Source of the DNA: Streptomyces paradoxus
GTDB lineage: Bacteria > Actinomycetota > Actinomycetes > Streptomycetales > Streptomycetaceae
NCBI RefSeq assembly: GCF_014202475.1
Contig: NZ_JACHGV010000020.1
Location: 1 to 64,000 of the forward strand
Reading direction: 5' to 3'
DNA: 64,000 nt
Within the stretch, counting starts at the first letter, position 1, and every line of letters begins with the position of its first letter. Under the pieces are notes generated by a model. That model had not been told where the DNA came from. It did no database searches and saw only the letters and a program-made list of their open reading frames with translations. The position numbers were made by a program, and so were the translations under genes. This document shows, piece after piece, positions 17,622 to 26,859 of the stretch.

Positions 17622-18399
17622 GGTGCGCCTCGGTGGTGTGGAGCGGGGCGAGGGTGAGCAGGCCCTGTCCGTAGCCCTTGGCGGGGCCGATGCCGCCGAG
17701 GAGGGCGACGCGCAGTGTGTCGGGGTCGGTGACGCGGAGACGTCCTTCGAAGGTTGCGGTGGAAAGGGTGACGCGGGGGCCGTCGGGGCGCTTGCGGAAG
17801 CGGAGGATGTCGCGGCTGACGATGGTTACCGCAGGCCCGGCGGACACGTCTTCGCCCTGGGTCTGCAGGCCGGGGGCGGGGGGTGTGGCGGTGGCGCCGG
17901 GGATGTTGAAGCCGTGGCGTTCGCATCGCTTGAGGAGCCATTGGAGTTGCTGGGCGGCGGTGCGGTGGGCGACACGGAAGCCTCGGTGCCGGCTGCCGTT
18001 GTCGGCCTCTTCCTTCAGGCGGGTGGCCTGCTGTTCGCTCGGTCGGCTGGGCCGGGGGACGTTCTGGACGGGGTTGGCGGTGAGACGGAAGCTGAATTCG
18101 CGGCCGCGGACGATGTGTTCCAGCAGGGGCGTGTAGTCGGCGATGAGTGAGGCGCCTCCGTCGGCTCCGGGCCAGCCCGCGTCCTCGACGAGGTGGGCCC
18201 AGGAGGGGCGGCTCTCGGTGAGGATGAGGATGTCTGCCCGGTGCGGGGTGTTGCTGTCCAGGCGCCACAGGACGCGTTCGGTGACGGGCTGTACGGCCAG
18301 TCCGGACAGGATGGCGGCGTGCAGGCGGTGCGGGCTGGAGAGCAGGGCCACGGCGGCGCGGCGGCGCGGGTTGAGAGCGATCTTCGACAGGTAGGGCAT
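17614..18399 (-). CDS. cas6e: Cas6e (CasE/Cse3) crRNA endoribonuclease
   Basis: 261 aa, starting MPYLSKIALNPRRRAAVALL at ATG 18399. Cas6e cuts the pre-crRNA in each repeat and stays on the 3' hairpin of the crRNA in Cascade. Visible signs are the N-terminal PHRLH motif (residues 23-27, the region of the catalytic histidine) and the C-terminal glycine-rich loop GGIGPAKGYGQGLL. Length and order fit the family. It begins 4 bp after the cas5e stop and its own end overlaps the cas1 remnant. It should process both arrays, as their repeats are alike. Confidence 0.92.
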   Translation of the reverse strand: MPYLSKIALNPRRRAAVALLSSPHRLHAAILSGLAVQPVTERVLWRLDSNTPHRADILILTESRPSWAHLVEDAGWPGADGGASLIADYTPLLEHIVRGREFSFRLTANPVQNVPRPSRPSEQQATRLKEEADNGSRHRGFRVAHRTAAQQLQWLLKRCERHGFNIPGATATPPAPGLQTQGEDVSAGPAVTIVSRDILRFRKRPDGPRVTLSTATFEGRLRVTDPDTLRVALLGGIGPAKGYGQGLLTLAPLHTTEAHHG

Positions 18400-18403
18400 G
18401 TGG

Positions 18404-19204
18404 TCACCAGCCCAGGAGGGCGAACGGGTCGTGGTCGGAGTGTCCGGCGGTGCCGGTGTCCGCTGCGGGGTGGGCCGACTGGGGGCGGTCGGTGGGGACG
18501 GTGACCCAGCGGTGACGGACGGCGCGCCGGCCGAACCGGGTTCCGGTCTTGAGGTCGTAGGTGTCGGGGACGTCGACGGCGAGCTGGTCGCCAGCCGGGT
18601 CCTCGATGGTTGCCTCCAGGGACACGGTGGCGCTGCGGGTCTGGCGGCGGCGGTGGCTGCCTGCCTGCCAGGGCACTTCTTCCAGGGCTTCGTCCAGCGG
18701 GGTGTCGGGGCGGAGTCCGATGCTGACGGGTCCGGTGGGCGGGCAGGAGCGGCGGCCGAGGCTGAGCGGGAAGACGGGGTTGCGGACGGCTTCTTCCAGG
18801 CCCTGCAGGAGGGCTGTCGGGCCGCGGAGGGCGGCGACGAAGACGGCGTCCTGGAGGTAGAAACGCTGGGTGACGCCGGTGTACTTGGGTGGGGCGGTCC
18901 TGGTCTGCTGTCCCTTGGCGTTGGCCTTGGCTGATGGCAGCGGCAGTCCGCGGTAGTCGCTGTAGGTGTGGTAGTCCCGCAGCAGAGTGCCGGGCTGGTC
19001 CACGCGGACGCCGAGTTGCAGGCCGAGAAGGTCGGTGAGCGGGGCCTCACGGTCGCGGCCTTCGGCGGCGGACAGGAGGCCGAGGACGCCGGACTTGGTG
19101 GGCTGGGGACGCGTCTCGCGCCGGTTGTAGCGGGACGGGCCGCCCCAGGACTGGAGCGGAGCAGCCAGCCGCAGCACGAGGACGGCGTGGTCGGTGCCGG
19201 TCAT
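18404..19204 (-). CDS. cas5e: Cas5e (CasD) Cascade subunit
   Basis: 266 aa from ATG 19204, which overlaps the cas7e stop as ATGA. Cas5e caps the 5' handle of the crRNA and contacts Cas8e. The N-terminus LVLRLAAPLQSWGGPSRYN is the family signature, followed by TKSGVLGLLSAAEGR. The frame is intact. Length is slightly above the E. coli protein (224 aa), with an extended Ser/Asp/His-rich tail. Confidence 0.93.
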   Translation of the reverse strand: MTGTDHAVLVLRLAAPLQSWGGPSRYNRRETRPQPTKSGVLGLLSAAEGRDREAPLTDLLGLQLGVRVDQPGTLLRDYHTYSDYRGLPLPSAKANAKGQQTRTAPPKYTGVTQRFYLQDAVFVAALRGPTALLQGLEEAVRNPVFPLSLGRRSCPPTGPVSIGLRPDTPLDEALEEVPWQAGSHRRRQTRSATVSLEATIEDPAGDQLAVDVPDTYDLKTGTRFGRRAVRHRWVTVPTDRPQSAHPAADTGTAGHSDHDPFALLGW

Positions 19205-20379
19205 CGGGCGTCGGCCTGGGCGGTCTCGGCCGGCGCGATCTCGCCGTCGGCGAGCCACTGCCCGACCAGGGCGTCGACGGAGTCCAGCAGGGCGGGGAAG
19301 GGCAGGGAGGAACCGAAGACCTCGGTGATCTTGTCGCCTTCGGCGGTGTAGGTGGCCAGGGTCCGCAGCGGCTTGTCGCCCCAGGTCTCGCCGACCGCCT
19401 TGAGCTCGTCGGCGAGCCGCACGACGGATTCCGAGGCCAGGCCGGTGACGCCGGTGACAGGCTCCTCGTAGGCGGAGACCAGGTTCACCGGCTGGTCGGC
19501 GCGGACAGTCAGCAGCACCAGGTGGGGCAGGGTGCGGTGGGCGAAGGAGTTCTGGTGCCCGGTCGGCATGGACCGGGCGAACGCGTCGACGAACCGGACC
19601 GCCGTCTGGCGGGTCTCTTCGGCGTCGGTGAGGTTGTCACGCAGCTGGTGCACGCCGAGGACGGCGTAGCGGTACAGGGTGGAGGAATTGAACTCGACGG
19701 TGCCGATCATGCCGGCGCCGTGGTCGTCGGTGTTCTCGTCGTCGACTGCGGTGTAGTAGTCGAACTCGGTGCGAACGGCGTGGGTGGACAGGGCGTGCGC
19801 GACCTGGACGGAGGCGTCCACGTTCAGGGCGGGCAGGTCGGCGACCATGCGGCCGAACAGGGCGACCTCGGCCGGGTGTCCGGTGGACAGCGTCTGGACG
19901 ACGGCGAGCTTCTTCACCTCGTTCTTGAGGTCGTCGTCGGGTAGGGCGGCGAGCTCGGCGGCTTTGCCGTCAAGCAGCTGGACCAGGGCGTCGAGCTGCT
20001 TCTTGCCGAAGAACAGCAGGTAGGCGGACTGGTCGTCCCTTTTGGTGGACTTGGTGATGCCGAGCGGCTCCAGCAGGGCGGCGGCCAGACGGTCGGCCTG
20101 CTCGCCGGTGAGTCCGGCGCCGGCTTCGGCGGCGGGGCGGGCGAGGCGCTGGGCGAGCAGGGTGGCGATCCGCTTGGTGCGGGTGGCCCGGTCGGCGTTT
20201 GGCATGTGCTTGGCGTACTCGGTGCGGGTGGCCCGCTTCCACGCCTGTGAGGAGACGCGGGCGCGGCGGGCGCCGCCGTAGACGGCCTGCTTCGGGGTGC
20301 CGGAGTCGTCCCGGTTCACGTTGGACGGCGGCAGGCTCTGCAGGATGTGGACCTCGACGAAGAGGGTGGGCTGGCTCAT
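19201..20379 (-). CDS. cas7e: Cas7e (CasC/Cse4) Cascade backbone subunit
   Basis: 392 aa from ATG 20379 with AAGGAG upstream. Six copies of this protein normally form the crRNA-binding backbone of Cascade. Family marks are the start FVEVHILQSLPPSNVNRDDS followed by PKQAVYGGARRARVSSQAWK, and the central GMIGTVEFNSSTLYRYAVL. The frame is complete. A 124-bp gap separates it from cse2, larger than elsewhere in the operon; it holds no gene. Confidence 0.95.
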   Translation of the reverse strand: MSQPTLFVEVHILQSLPPSNVNRDDSGTPKQAVYGGARRARVSSQAWKRATRTEYAKHMPNADRATRTKRIATLLAQRLARPAAEAGAGLTGEQADRLAAALLEPLGITKSTKRDDQSAYLLFFGKKQLDALVQLLDGKAAELAALPDDDLKNEVKKLAVVQTLSTGHPAEVALFGRMVADLPALNVDASVQVAHALSTHAVRTEFDYYTAVDDENTDDHGAGMIGTVEFNSSTLYRYAVLGVHQLRDNLTDAEETRQTAVRFVDAFARSMPTGHQNSFAHRTLPHLVLLTVRADQPVNLVSAYEEPVTGVTGLASESVVRLADELKAVGETWGDKPLRTLATYTAEGDKITEVFGSSLPFPALLDSVDALVGQWLADGEIAPAETAQADAR

Positions 20380-20503
20380 GGCATGACTCCTTGAAGGCAG
20401 GGGCGCCGCTTGAGCGGGCGCGCAGGGAGGAGGGTTGACGTGGTCGGGTGCGCTGGGCGGGGAGCCCGGTGGTGCGGTGGCGACTGGTCTGCCCGGGTGG
20501 GTG

Positions 20504-21682
20504 TCAGGAGGAGGCGATGTGGAAGTCGCGGTCCCACCGCTGCCGGAAGCCGGCCGCGGCGCCCGGGCGGCGAGGGTCGTCCCAGGTCCGCAGAGCGGTG
20601 CGGAGCAGGTCGTAGTCGAGTCCGACTCCGGCCTGGTTCAACAGCGGGACCAGGGAGCGCAGGTGCATGGCGAGCTCGTCGGCGTCAGCGGAGGTGAGCA
20701 GAACGCCGAAGCGTCGCTCGAGCGCCGCGGTGGCGGCCTTGCCTTCGCTGTCCGCGGCCGCCTTGCGGGCGAGCAGGCCGGCGGCGGTGCCCGGGCTGTT
20801 GCCCGCCATGTGCATCCGGCGGTCGTGGGTCTGCTGGTGGCGGGCGAAGAGGGTGAGCGCGGTGTGCTCGGCTGCCAGGTCCCGGGTGAGGGAGCCCTTG
20901 TTGCGCCACTTCGAGACCATGCGGGTGCGGTGGAACGGCCACATCGCGGCGACCGTGCCCGGCTCGCGGCCGGTGCCCGATCGCAGCGCGGCCAAGTCCG
21001 CTCCGGCATCTCGGCTGGCGGGGTCGAACGTCGCCCAGTACGGCGTGCGCTCCTGGCCGGCGCTGCTCTCGTCTTGTGGGGTCGTTGTGCCGGGGTCGGT
21101 GTACTGCAGGCCCCAGGAGCGCAGCACCCGATTGCGGTCCGGTCCGTCCCACGCGGTCAGTTCGCGAAACAGGCGGGTGTAGTCCAGTCCGATGCTCGCT
21201 TGGCGCAGGAGCGGCACAAGCCGCTGAAGGTGCTGTACCAGCTCGTTGAGGTCCTGGGCGGTCGCGGCCGCGGTCAGCCGACGCTCCACGGCGGCCTGCG
21301 TCAGCGCCTGGCTACGGCGCAGCAGCAGGCAGGCGGTACCCAGACCCACCTCTGGCTGGTGGACGGGTTCGGAGGCAGCATGCTGGTGCAGCCCGAACAG
21401 CGTGAGCGTGTGGTGCTCTGCGATGTAGCGGTCCGGGAGGCGGTCGCAACCGTCGTCTGGCAAGGGGACGCGATGGACGGACCGCAGGGACGGGTCGGTC
21501 CCCGGCTCCCGGTTGACGCCCTCGCGCAGCGCCCGCAGATTCCGCGAGACGTACTCGGAGAACGCCGGGCGCCGCCCTTCGTTGCGCGCCGACTGCCAGT
21601 CCCGGGCCATCTCCTCCCAGAAGAACAGCCGGGTCCGGTCCCCCGTGGGACGGATGCTGGGGGTGGGGCTGGTGGTCGTCAT
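20504..21682 (-). CDS. cse2: Double-length Cse2 (CasB): two small-subunit units fused in tandem
   Basis: 392 aa, about twice the usual Cse2 length (160-230 aa). Unit 1 spans residues ~18-197 and unit 2 ~213-392, separated by a Thr/Ser/Gln/Glu-rich linker (~198-212). Both units hold the same landmarks: AEHHTLTLF / AEHTALTLF, a VERRL / LERRF helix, LQRLVPLLRQASIGLDY / LRSLVPLLNQAGVGLDY, and a tryptophan helix (LTAWDGPDR / LRTWDDPRR) before a basic end. Unit 2 also has the LAALRSGTGREPG N-terminal motif; in unit 1 the matching part is divergent (LRALREGVNREPG). Cascade normally carries two separate Cse2 copies, so this looks like a covalent dimer. ATG 21682 overlaps the cas8e stop (ATGA). Confidence 0.9.
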   Translation of the reverse strand: MTTTSPTPSIRPTGDRTRLFFWEEMARDWQSARNEGRRPAFSEYVSRNLRALREGVNREPGTDPSLRSVHRVPLPDDGCDRLPDRYIAEHHTLTLFGLHQHAASEPVHQPEVGLGTACLLLRRSQALTQAAVERRLTAAATAQDLNELVQHLQRLVPLLRQASIGLDYTRLFRELTAWDGPDRNRVLRSWGLQYTDPGTTTPQDESSAGQERTPYWATFDPASRDAGADLAALRSGTGREPGTVAAMWPFHRTRMVSKWRNKGSLTRDLAAEHTALTLFARHQQTHDRRMHMAGNSPGTAAGLLARKAAADSEGKAATAALERRFGVLLTSADADELAMHLRSLVPLLNQAGVGLDYDLLRTALRTWDDPRRPGAAAGFRQRWDRDFHIASS

Positions 21683-23370
21683 GCTGCGGCCGCCTCCTCG
21701 CGGTTGACGCGGCGTTCCTCGGCGGCCCGCTTCAGGATGTCGGCGAGCCTTGCCCGGAAGGCGCCGATGGCCTTGCCGCTGCGGTAGACGAACTCCTTGT
21801 CGCCGTTCTTCACCGTGCGGCCCACCACGGCCCGCGGCGGGGCTGCTGCGATCAGGAGGTCTGCCTCCCGGTCGACGGCACTCTGAACGGACTGCTCCCA
21901 GGCGAGTTGGGCGCGTTCCAGGAGTTCCTCGTCGTCCTCGTCGACGGTCCGCAGTCCGGCGAGCAGGCGGCGCATGGTTGCGTCGAGGCTGTGCAGGAGT
22001 CGCGCGGACGGTCGGCTGCCCTTGTCACGGGGCAGCGGATCGCCGCCGGCGGCACGCCGCAGGTCGTTGTTGAGACCGTCCAGGGCCCGGGCGGCCTGGT
22101 CCGCCTGCGCCACGCACTCCAGCAGGGCTTTACGCAGCCAGTCGTCCTGAGCGAGCAGCGCCTTCACCGGCAGGGGCAGGTCATCACCGATGGCGTTCTC
22201 GACCACGGCGGACTGTGTGCCGTACTCCAGACCCGACGTCTCCGCCCCCAGCGGATACCGTCCGGACAGCACCCCGGAGCCCTGCAGGTCTCCGATCTGG
22301 CGTAGCAGCAGCGAGGTGTAGGGGCCGTCGCCCTCGAGGGGCAGCGTCATCGCCAAAAGAGTTCCCAGCCCTTGCCAGGCGGCGCGGCCCGAGGTGTGCC
22401 GGCGGGGCCGCCGGTGGGGTTGGCCCTTCTTCGGTTTGGCGGTGTGGTGCCACGCCGTGTGGGGCTCGGCCTCGGGCGTGAGCGCCAGCCGGTCGCCGGC
22501 CGACACGATCGCCCGGTGCACCCGCGGTCCCTGCTTCGTCTCGCAGGCGATCAGACGGATCCGGCGGGCCTGGAAGGTCAGTAGGTCCAGCAGACCGGAC
22601 GCCGGCCGCTCGGACCAGGCGGCTGCGGCCGGCGATTTGCAGCCCAAGCCGGCCGGGCGCTCGTTCCATGCCCACTGCGGCCTATCCCCCGGCTCCAGTC
22701 CGTCGGGCAGGATCGGCGTGTTCAGCAGCAGCGTCTCGTACAGCGTCTGCCCGGTGGGGACGACCACGCCGAGCTGACCGAGCGGCCCGGTCGGGTTGCC
22801 GGTCGTCTTCCCGTTCTTGGCCTGCGGGTCCCCCACCGCGCCGGTCTTGATCGATGCCGTGTCCCAGCACTGCACATGCAACAGCCACAGCGCCGCGTCC
22901 CCTGGCGTCAACAGCAGCTCGTCGGCCTCGCTGAGCGCGCTGAACAAAGGGACGTTGTTACCGGAGGCCACGGACGGCACCAGCTGAGCGGCCGTCTTGG
23001 TTTCCCCGTTCAACGCCTCCAGGCCGGCAACCTGGGCGAACGGGTACTCCGCGTCGAACAGGCGGAACCGGTCCCCGTAGCTGGGGCCGAGGTAGTGCGC
23101 GAGGCGCTCCCGTTCGTCCTGGGAGAAGTGGCCGCGGTGGAAGCGCTCACCCCACTCCTGCCGGGTACGGGGCGGCCCGAGTGCGTCGATCATCACGGGC
23201 AGCAGCAGCTGCCGGAGCACGACCGGCAGCATCGTGTGCACCGGAAGTTCCAGACGCCGCACGATGTGGGCGTCGCATAACGCGTCCAACAGGCCGACGG
23301 ACTGCTGGACGCCGTCGCAGTCGACGGCGCCGAGCCATCCATCGCGGACGAGATCTCCTTCGCTGGCCAT
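21679..23370 (-). CDS. cas8e: Cas8e (CasA/Cse1) Cascade large subunit
   Basis: 563 aa from ATG 23370, which follows GGAGGGGG; a longer start at 23391 has no such site. Cas8e recognises the PAM, opens target DNA and recruits Cas3. Family features are the LVRDGWLGAVDCDGVQQSVG start, the SYGDRFRLFDAEYPFAQVAG segment, WDTASIKTGAVGDPQAKNGK and the C-terminal helical bundle with the Gly/Lys-rich VYRSGKAIGAFRARL. The frame is intact. It is the first gene of the cas8e-cse2-cas7e-cas5e-cas6e run; its promoter should be in 23371-23703. Confidence 0.94.
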   Translation of the reverse strand: MASEGDLVRDGWLGAVDCDGVQQSVGLLDALCDAHIVRRLELPVHTMLPVVLRQLLLPVMIDALGPPRTRQEWGERFHRGHFSQDERERLAHYLGPSYGDRFRLFDAEYPFAQVAGLEALNGETKTAAQLVPSVASGNNVPLFSALSEADELLLTPGDAALWLLHVQCWDTASIKTGAVGDPQAKNGKTTGNPTGPLGQLGVVVPTGQTLYETLLLNTPILPDGLEPGDRPQWAWNERPAGLGCKSPAAAAWSERPASGLLDLLTFQARRIRLIACETKQGPRVHRAIVSAGDRLALTPEAEPHTAWHHTAKPKKGQPHRRPRRHTSGRAAWQGLGTLLAMTLPLEGDGPYTSLLLRQIGDLQGSGVLSGRYPLGAETSGLEYGTQSAVVENAIGDDLPLPVKALLAQDDWLRKALLECVAQADQAARALDGLNNDLRRAAGGDPLPRDKGSRPSARLLHSLDATMRRLLAGLRTVDEDDEELLERAQLAWEQSVQSAVDREADLLIAAAPPRAVVGRTVKNGDKEFVYRSGKAIGAFRARLADILKRAAEERRVNREEAAAA

Positions 23371-23703
23371 GGGCTGTCCCCCTCCATCCATGTACTGGCC
23401 TTCCGCGTCCCCCCGGACGCAATGATCGAAGACTCAACTCCGCGCCAGACGCGATGAGTTGTGACTGCTCAATCCTTGAAAGCGTGTCAGGCAATGTTTG
23501 GTACTTCAAGCGGATCGGGCGAAGTCGGGGCAGACTGGTCGACACGCAGCATTTCCGGCGCCAAGCGGGTACGCTGCGCACGGCTGGTGGAGCCGGAGCC
23601 GTCCCCGACCACGGGGGTGTTCCCGTTTGGTACTTCGCTCAGCATCAGAAGCTGTCCCCGCAGCGCGGGGGGCGAGGATGTCCGGCCCGGCTCCACAGCC
23701 GAA
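23371..23703. promoter_or_regulatory. cas3-cas8e intergenic region with repeat-like hairpins
   Basis: 333 bp without a gene. Two segments resemble degenerate CRISPR repeats: about 23598-23624 (GTCCCCGACCACGGGGGTG) and about 23651-23677 (CTGTCCCCGCAGCGCGGGGG). The second folds as CCCCGC-AGC-GCGGGG and lies 26 bp past the cas3 stop, so it may simply be the cas3 terminator. A 12-base direct repeat GTTTGGTACTTC occurs near 23497 and 23625. The cas8e promoter presumably lies between here and 23370; I cannot place -35/-10 boxes. Confidence 0.45.
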
Positions 23704-26631
23704 TCACCTCGGTTCCCGCTCGATGACCAGTCCGAGCACGTCGTCGTACGACACCCGGTCCGCGCCCAGCAGCCTCGTGCCGTCCTCCTCCAGCACGAGC
23801 GCCGAGCGGTATCGGAGCCAGGGCCGGCCGGCCCACCCCGCAAGCGGGCCCAGCTCCGCCTGGGCGGCGTCCGTCAGACGCGAGGGGAGGCGAAGGGTGC
23901 CGCCCATCAGCCGGTCGGTCACCTCGTCGTCATCCACCTCGCCGTGCACTCCCAGCCAGGTCCCGTCGACGGCCCGATACCCGCCAGAGGACCGCCGGAT
24001 GACGACCACTTCGACGGTCGGATCGCCGTCACGGACGACGGCATCGAGCTGCTCCTCGCTGGCGGCCCGGCTGCCCGCGTAGTGGAGCCCCTCCAGGGTC
24101 GGGAAGGCCCACTCCCGCCGACGGCACAGCAGGTACTCCTCGGCCCTCGTCTCCCGCGCCCGTTCCTTCGCCTGCCACTGCTCCCACGCACCGGCCTCGT
24201 TCCAGCCCGCCGGGCAGATCCCGGCAGTCCCATAGGCCCGCGCCACCAGATCCGGCACGTCGGCGGGAATGCTCCACCCCTGTGCCGCCGGCCCGCCCGC
24301 ATCCGCGGCCGTAAGAGTGCCCGCGGCCTCCGTGACCAGGGTCGCCGCCCGCAGCAGCGACCACTGGCCGTAGATAAGCTCCGAGGCACGCAGGAACCGC
24401 GGTGCCCCGTCCCTCCCCGGCGCTGCACCGGTGACCATCACCCGGGGCATTTGGTGTGCGGCCGGACGCGGGGTACCGCTGTGGCGGTGCAGCCGGCCGA
24501 TGCGCTGCAGGAGGAGGTCGGTGGGCGCCAAGTCGGTGATCAGCACGTCGGCGTCCACATCGAAGGACTGCTCGGCCAACTGGGTGGCGACCACCACCAT
24601 GCGCTGAGGCCGGTCGTCATCGGCCTGCGGCCCCATCAGACGCAGGCACTTGGCCGTCCGGTCCGCACGGTGGGCAGCGCACAGCCGCGCATGCAGCAGG
24701 TGCAGGACGCCGTCGAAACCCCCATCGCGCAGATCGCGGTAGATCGCCTGAGCCCGGGCGACCTGGTTGACCACCACCAGGGCGACCCCTCCGTCTGCGA
24801 CGGCCTCACGCACGGCTGCGGCCACCCGCGTCCCTGCAGGGTCCGTATCGGGCAGCCAGGACAGCCGCACGGGCGTCGACTCTCGCCAGGACGGCACCGC
24901 CTGACGGGACGTCTCGGCGACTGCCCGGCCGCCGACGCCGTAGGCCACTGTGACGCACGGGTAGCCGGCCGGCTCCGGCACGTACTTGTGCACGTCCGCC
25001 GTGCCCAGCACGCCGGACAGGTAGGCGTCGACGAAGCGCTGACGTTGCGCGGGCGGCAGCGTCGCCGACAGCAGCACCACGGGGACCCCCGCCTGGCCCA
25101 GCCAGCGCAGCGCCTCGACAAGGAACTGCCGCATGTAGACATCCGCGGCGTGCACCTCGTCCACCACGACGACCTTCCCAGCCAGCCCGGCGAACCGGAG
25201 CATGACGTGCCGGGTGCGGGTCGCCGCATGCAGAAGGTGGTCGACCGTGCCGACCGCGAACGCGGTGAGCAGGCCACGCTTGTCACCCAGGAACCAGTAC
25301 GCCGGACCGTCCGCCCCGGCCTGTTCTGTCGAAGGCCGAGCCGGCGCCATGCCGTACTCGGCGTCCTCGTCGATCGCGCCGAAGTCGTCGTCGGCCAGGC
25401 CCGTGGCGTCGTGGTGGCCCTCGTCACCGCATCCGAACCCCTCGCCGTCCGGGCGCGGCTTGCCGTCCCAGATGGCCCGCCACCAGGTGTTGAAGCGCCG
25501 GCGGCCGTGCAGGAGCGCGACCTGAGACTCCAGTTCCGCATCGAAGGTGCGCACCCACTGCAGCACCTGCTCGTACATCGGGTCGCTCGTCGCCTGGGTC
25601 GGCATCGCCACGAACACCCCGTCCAGGCCGAACCTCGCCGCCAGCACCTCGGCGGCCGCGAGCGCCGCCTTCGTCTTTCCCTCACCCATGGGGGCCTCGG
25701 CCACCAGCAGCCCCGGCACCGGCATCGACCACGCCCGCTCCACCAGCTCCCGCTGCGACGCCCGCGGCTGCACACCCAGCCGACGAGTCAGCGGATCCAG
25801 CGGATTCTGAGGCAGGGCAAGGTCCCGCCAGCCGCCACGCAGGCGCAGCCGCTCCCAGGCCGCCTCCGCGCGCCGTTGTGCCTCGGCGAAAGAGATCAGA
25901 CCGGCGTCCGCCAGGCCAGGAAACTGGCTGCTGTCACTGGCGATCCAGTCCGCCATCACAATCAGGCCGGACAACGCCAGCTGTTCAGCCTTGCGCAGGG
26001 AACCCACCGGCCGCACATCCGCCAGGTCCTCAAAGCCGACAGCGCGCGTGAAAACGTCCACGACCGCCCGCTGGGCCTCCTCCCAGGCGGCACCCCGGCC
26101 CTGGGCCCCTCGCGGCGGGCTGAGAGCAGCCGCCGACGGAAACGTCCCATGATGTCCGGCGACCAGCGGCCACACCCACCCCGCGGCCTCCTCGCCGCCC
26201 CACTCGGCCACCAGCCGCGGCGTCAACAGCACCGCCCCGGCCACGTCATGACGCCACCGCTTGGGCCCGTTGGCCGGCAGCCGCCCCCATGTCAGCCCCG
26301 CCGCCAGCACCGGCGCGGCCTCAGCAGCGTCCATGGCCTGGAACGCCGGACACGCCTTCCCACAATCGTGAATGCCGCACACCCACATCAACCACAGCCG
26401 CCCCCGCCCACCGCTGATCTCATCCAGCCGCCGCCGCAACGCAGCCGACACGTACCGGTCCCACATCACCCCCGCCACAGCAGCCGTATCCAGCAGATGC
26501 CCCAGCAGCAGATGAGTGCGGCCCCCATGGCGCGCAGCCGACTTCCCCCACAGCCGCGACACCCGTTCAACGGCCTCCGGCGACAACCCCATCGCCTTCA
26601 TCAACTCAACGACCGAAGCCTCACGATCCAC
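23704..26631 (-). CDS. cas3: Cas3 HD nuclease-helicase, type I-E
   Basis: 975 aa from GTG 26631, chosen over an upstream ATG because GGAGGGGG lies just before it. Cas3 is recruited by Cascade to unwind and degrade target DNA. The HD nuclease has HLLDTAAV with H45, the metal pair H88/D89 in GIHDCGKACPAFQ, and VAGHHG. The helicase has Walker A GEGKT (316-320), DEVH (491-494), SATLP (522 on) and QRIGRLHRH. A cas3-like C-terminal domain completes it. All key residues are present. It is separated from cas8e by 333 bp, so it may be controlled separately, and is divergent from the large array. Confidence 0.96.
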   Translation of the reverse strand: MDREASVVELMKAMGLSPEAVERVSRLWGKSAARHGGRTHLLLGHLLDTAAVAGVMWDRYVSAALRRRLDEISGGRGRLWLMWVCGIHDCGKACPAFQAMDAAEAAPVLAAGLTWGRLPANGPKRWRHDVAGAVLLTPRLVAEWGGEEAAGWVWPLVAGHHGTFPSAAALSPPRGAQGRGAAWEEAQRAVVDVFTRAVGFEDLADVRPVGSLRKAEQLALSGLIVMADWIASDSSQFPGLADAGLISFAEAQRRAEAAWERLRLRGGWRDLALPQNPLDPLTRRLGVQPRASQRELVERAWSMPVPGLLVAEAPMGEGKTKAALAAAEVLAARFGLDGVFVAMPTQATSDPMYEQVLQWVRTFDAELESQVALLHGRRRFNTWWRAIWDGKPRPDGEGFGCGDEGHHDATGLADDDFGAIDEDAEYGMAPARPSTEQAGADGPAYWFLGDKRGLLTAFAVGTVDHLLHAATRTRHVMLRFAGLAGKVVVVDEVHAADVYMRQFLVEALRWLGQAGVPVVLLSATLPPAQRQRFVDAYLSGVLGTADVHKYVPEPAGYPCVTVAYGVGGRAVAETSRQAVPSWRESTPVRLSWLPDTDPAGTRVAAAVREAVADGGVALVVVNQVARAQAIYRDLRDGGFDGVLHLLHARLCAAHRADRTAKCLRLMGPQADDDRPQRMVVVATQLAEQSFDVDADVLITDLAPTDLLLQRIGRLHRHSGTPRPAAHQMPRVMVTGAAPGRDGAPRFLRASELIYGQWSLLRAATLVTEAAGTLTAADAGGPAAQGWSIPADVPDLVARAYGTAGICPAGWNEAGAWEQWQAKERARETRAEEYLLCRRREWAFPTLEGLHYAGSRAASEEQLDAVVRDGDPTVEVVVIRRSSGGYRAVDGTWLGVHGEVDDDEVTDRLMGGTLRLPSRLTDAAQAELGPLAGWAGRPWLRYRSALVLEEDGTRLLGADRVSYDDVLGLVIEREPR

Positions 26632-26859
26632 GCAACCCCCTCCAATGCCCGGCACCATAGGCCCTGCCACTGACATCAACACCGGCATGCAGATCCCAGT
26701 GCTCACGGCTCTGCCAGCTGCCAGGGTCCTGTTCAAACGGCTCCGGCAAGATGGAACACGACCCAGCAGGAGCATCAGCCACCGAAGCGAAGGAACCAGA
26801 GCTCAACCCAGGTGAATGCAAAACGTAGTTCTTGGTAGCGTCACCGCAGCTCAACAAGT
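26632..26859 (+). promoter_or_regulatory. Leader of the large CRISPR array and cas3 upstream region
   Basis: The 228 bp between the cas3 start and the first repeat. It is the leader side because the first repeats of the array are uniform and decay with distance from here. The last 40 bp include GTAGTTCTTGGTAGCGTCAC, AT-richer than the surroundings, plausible for the array promoter/integration-host region. The cas3 promoter must also lie here. No boxes are assigned. Confidence 0.65.

Noticed and set aside
23461..26673. Plus-strand open frame of 1070 codons
   Set aside because: It lies antisense to cas3, whose HD and helicase motifs are plain. Long antisense frames are common in high-GC DNA; its peptide is Arg/Pro/His-rich without domains.
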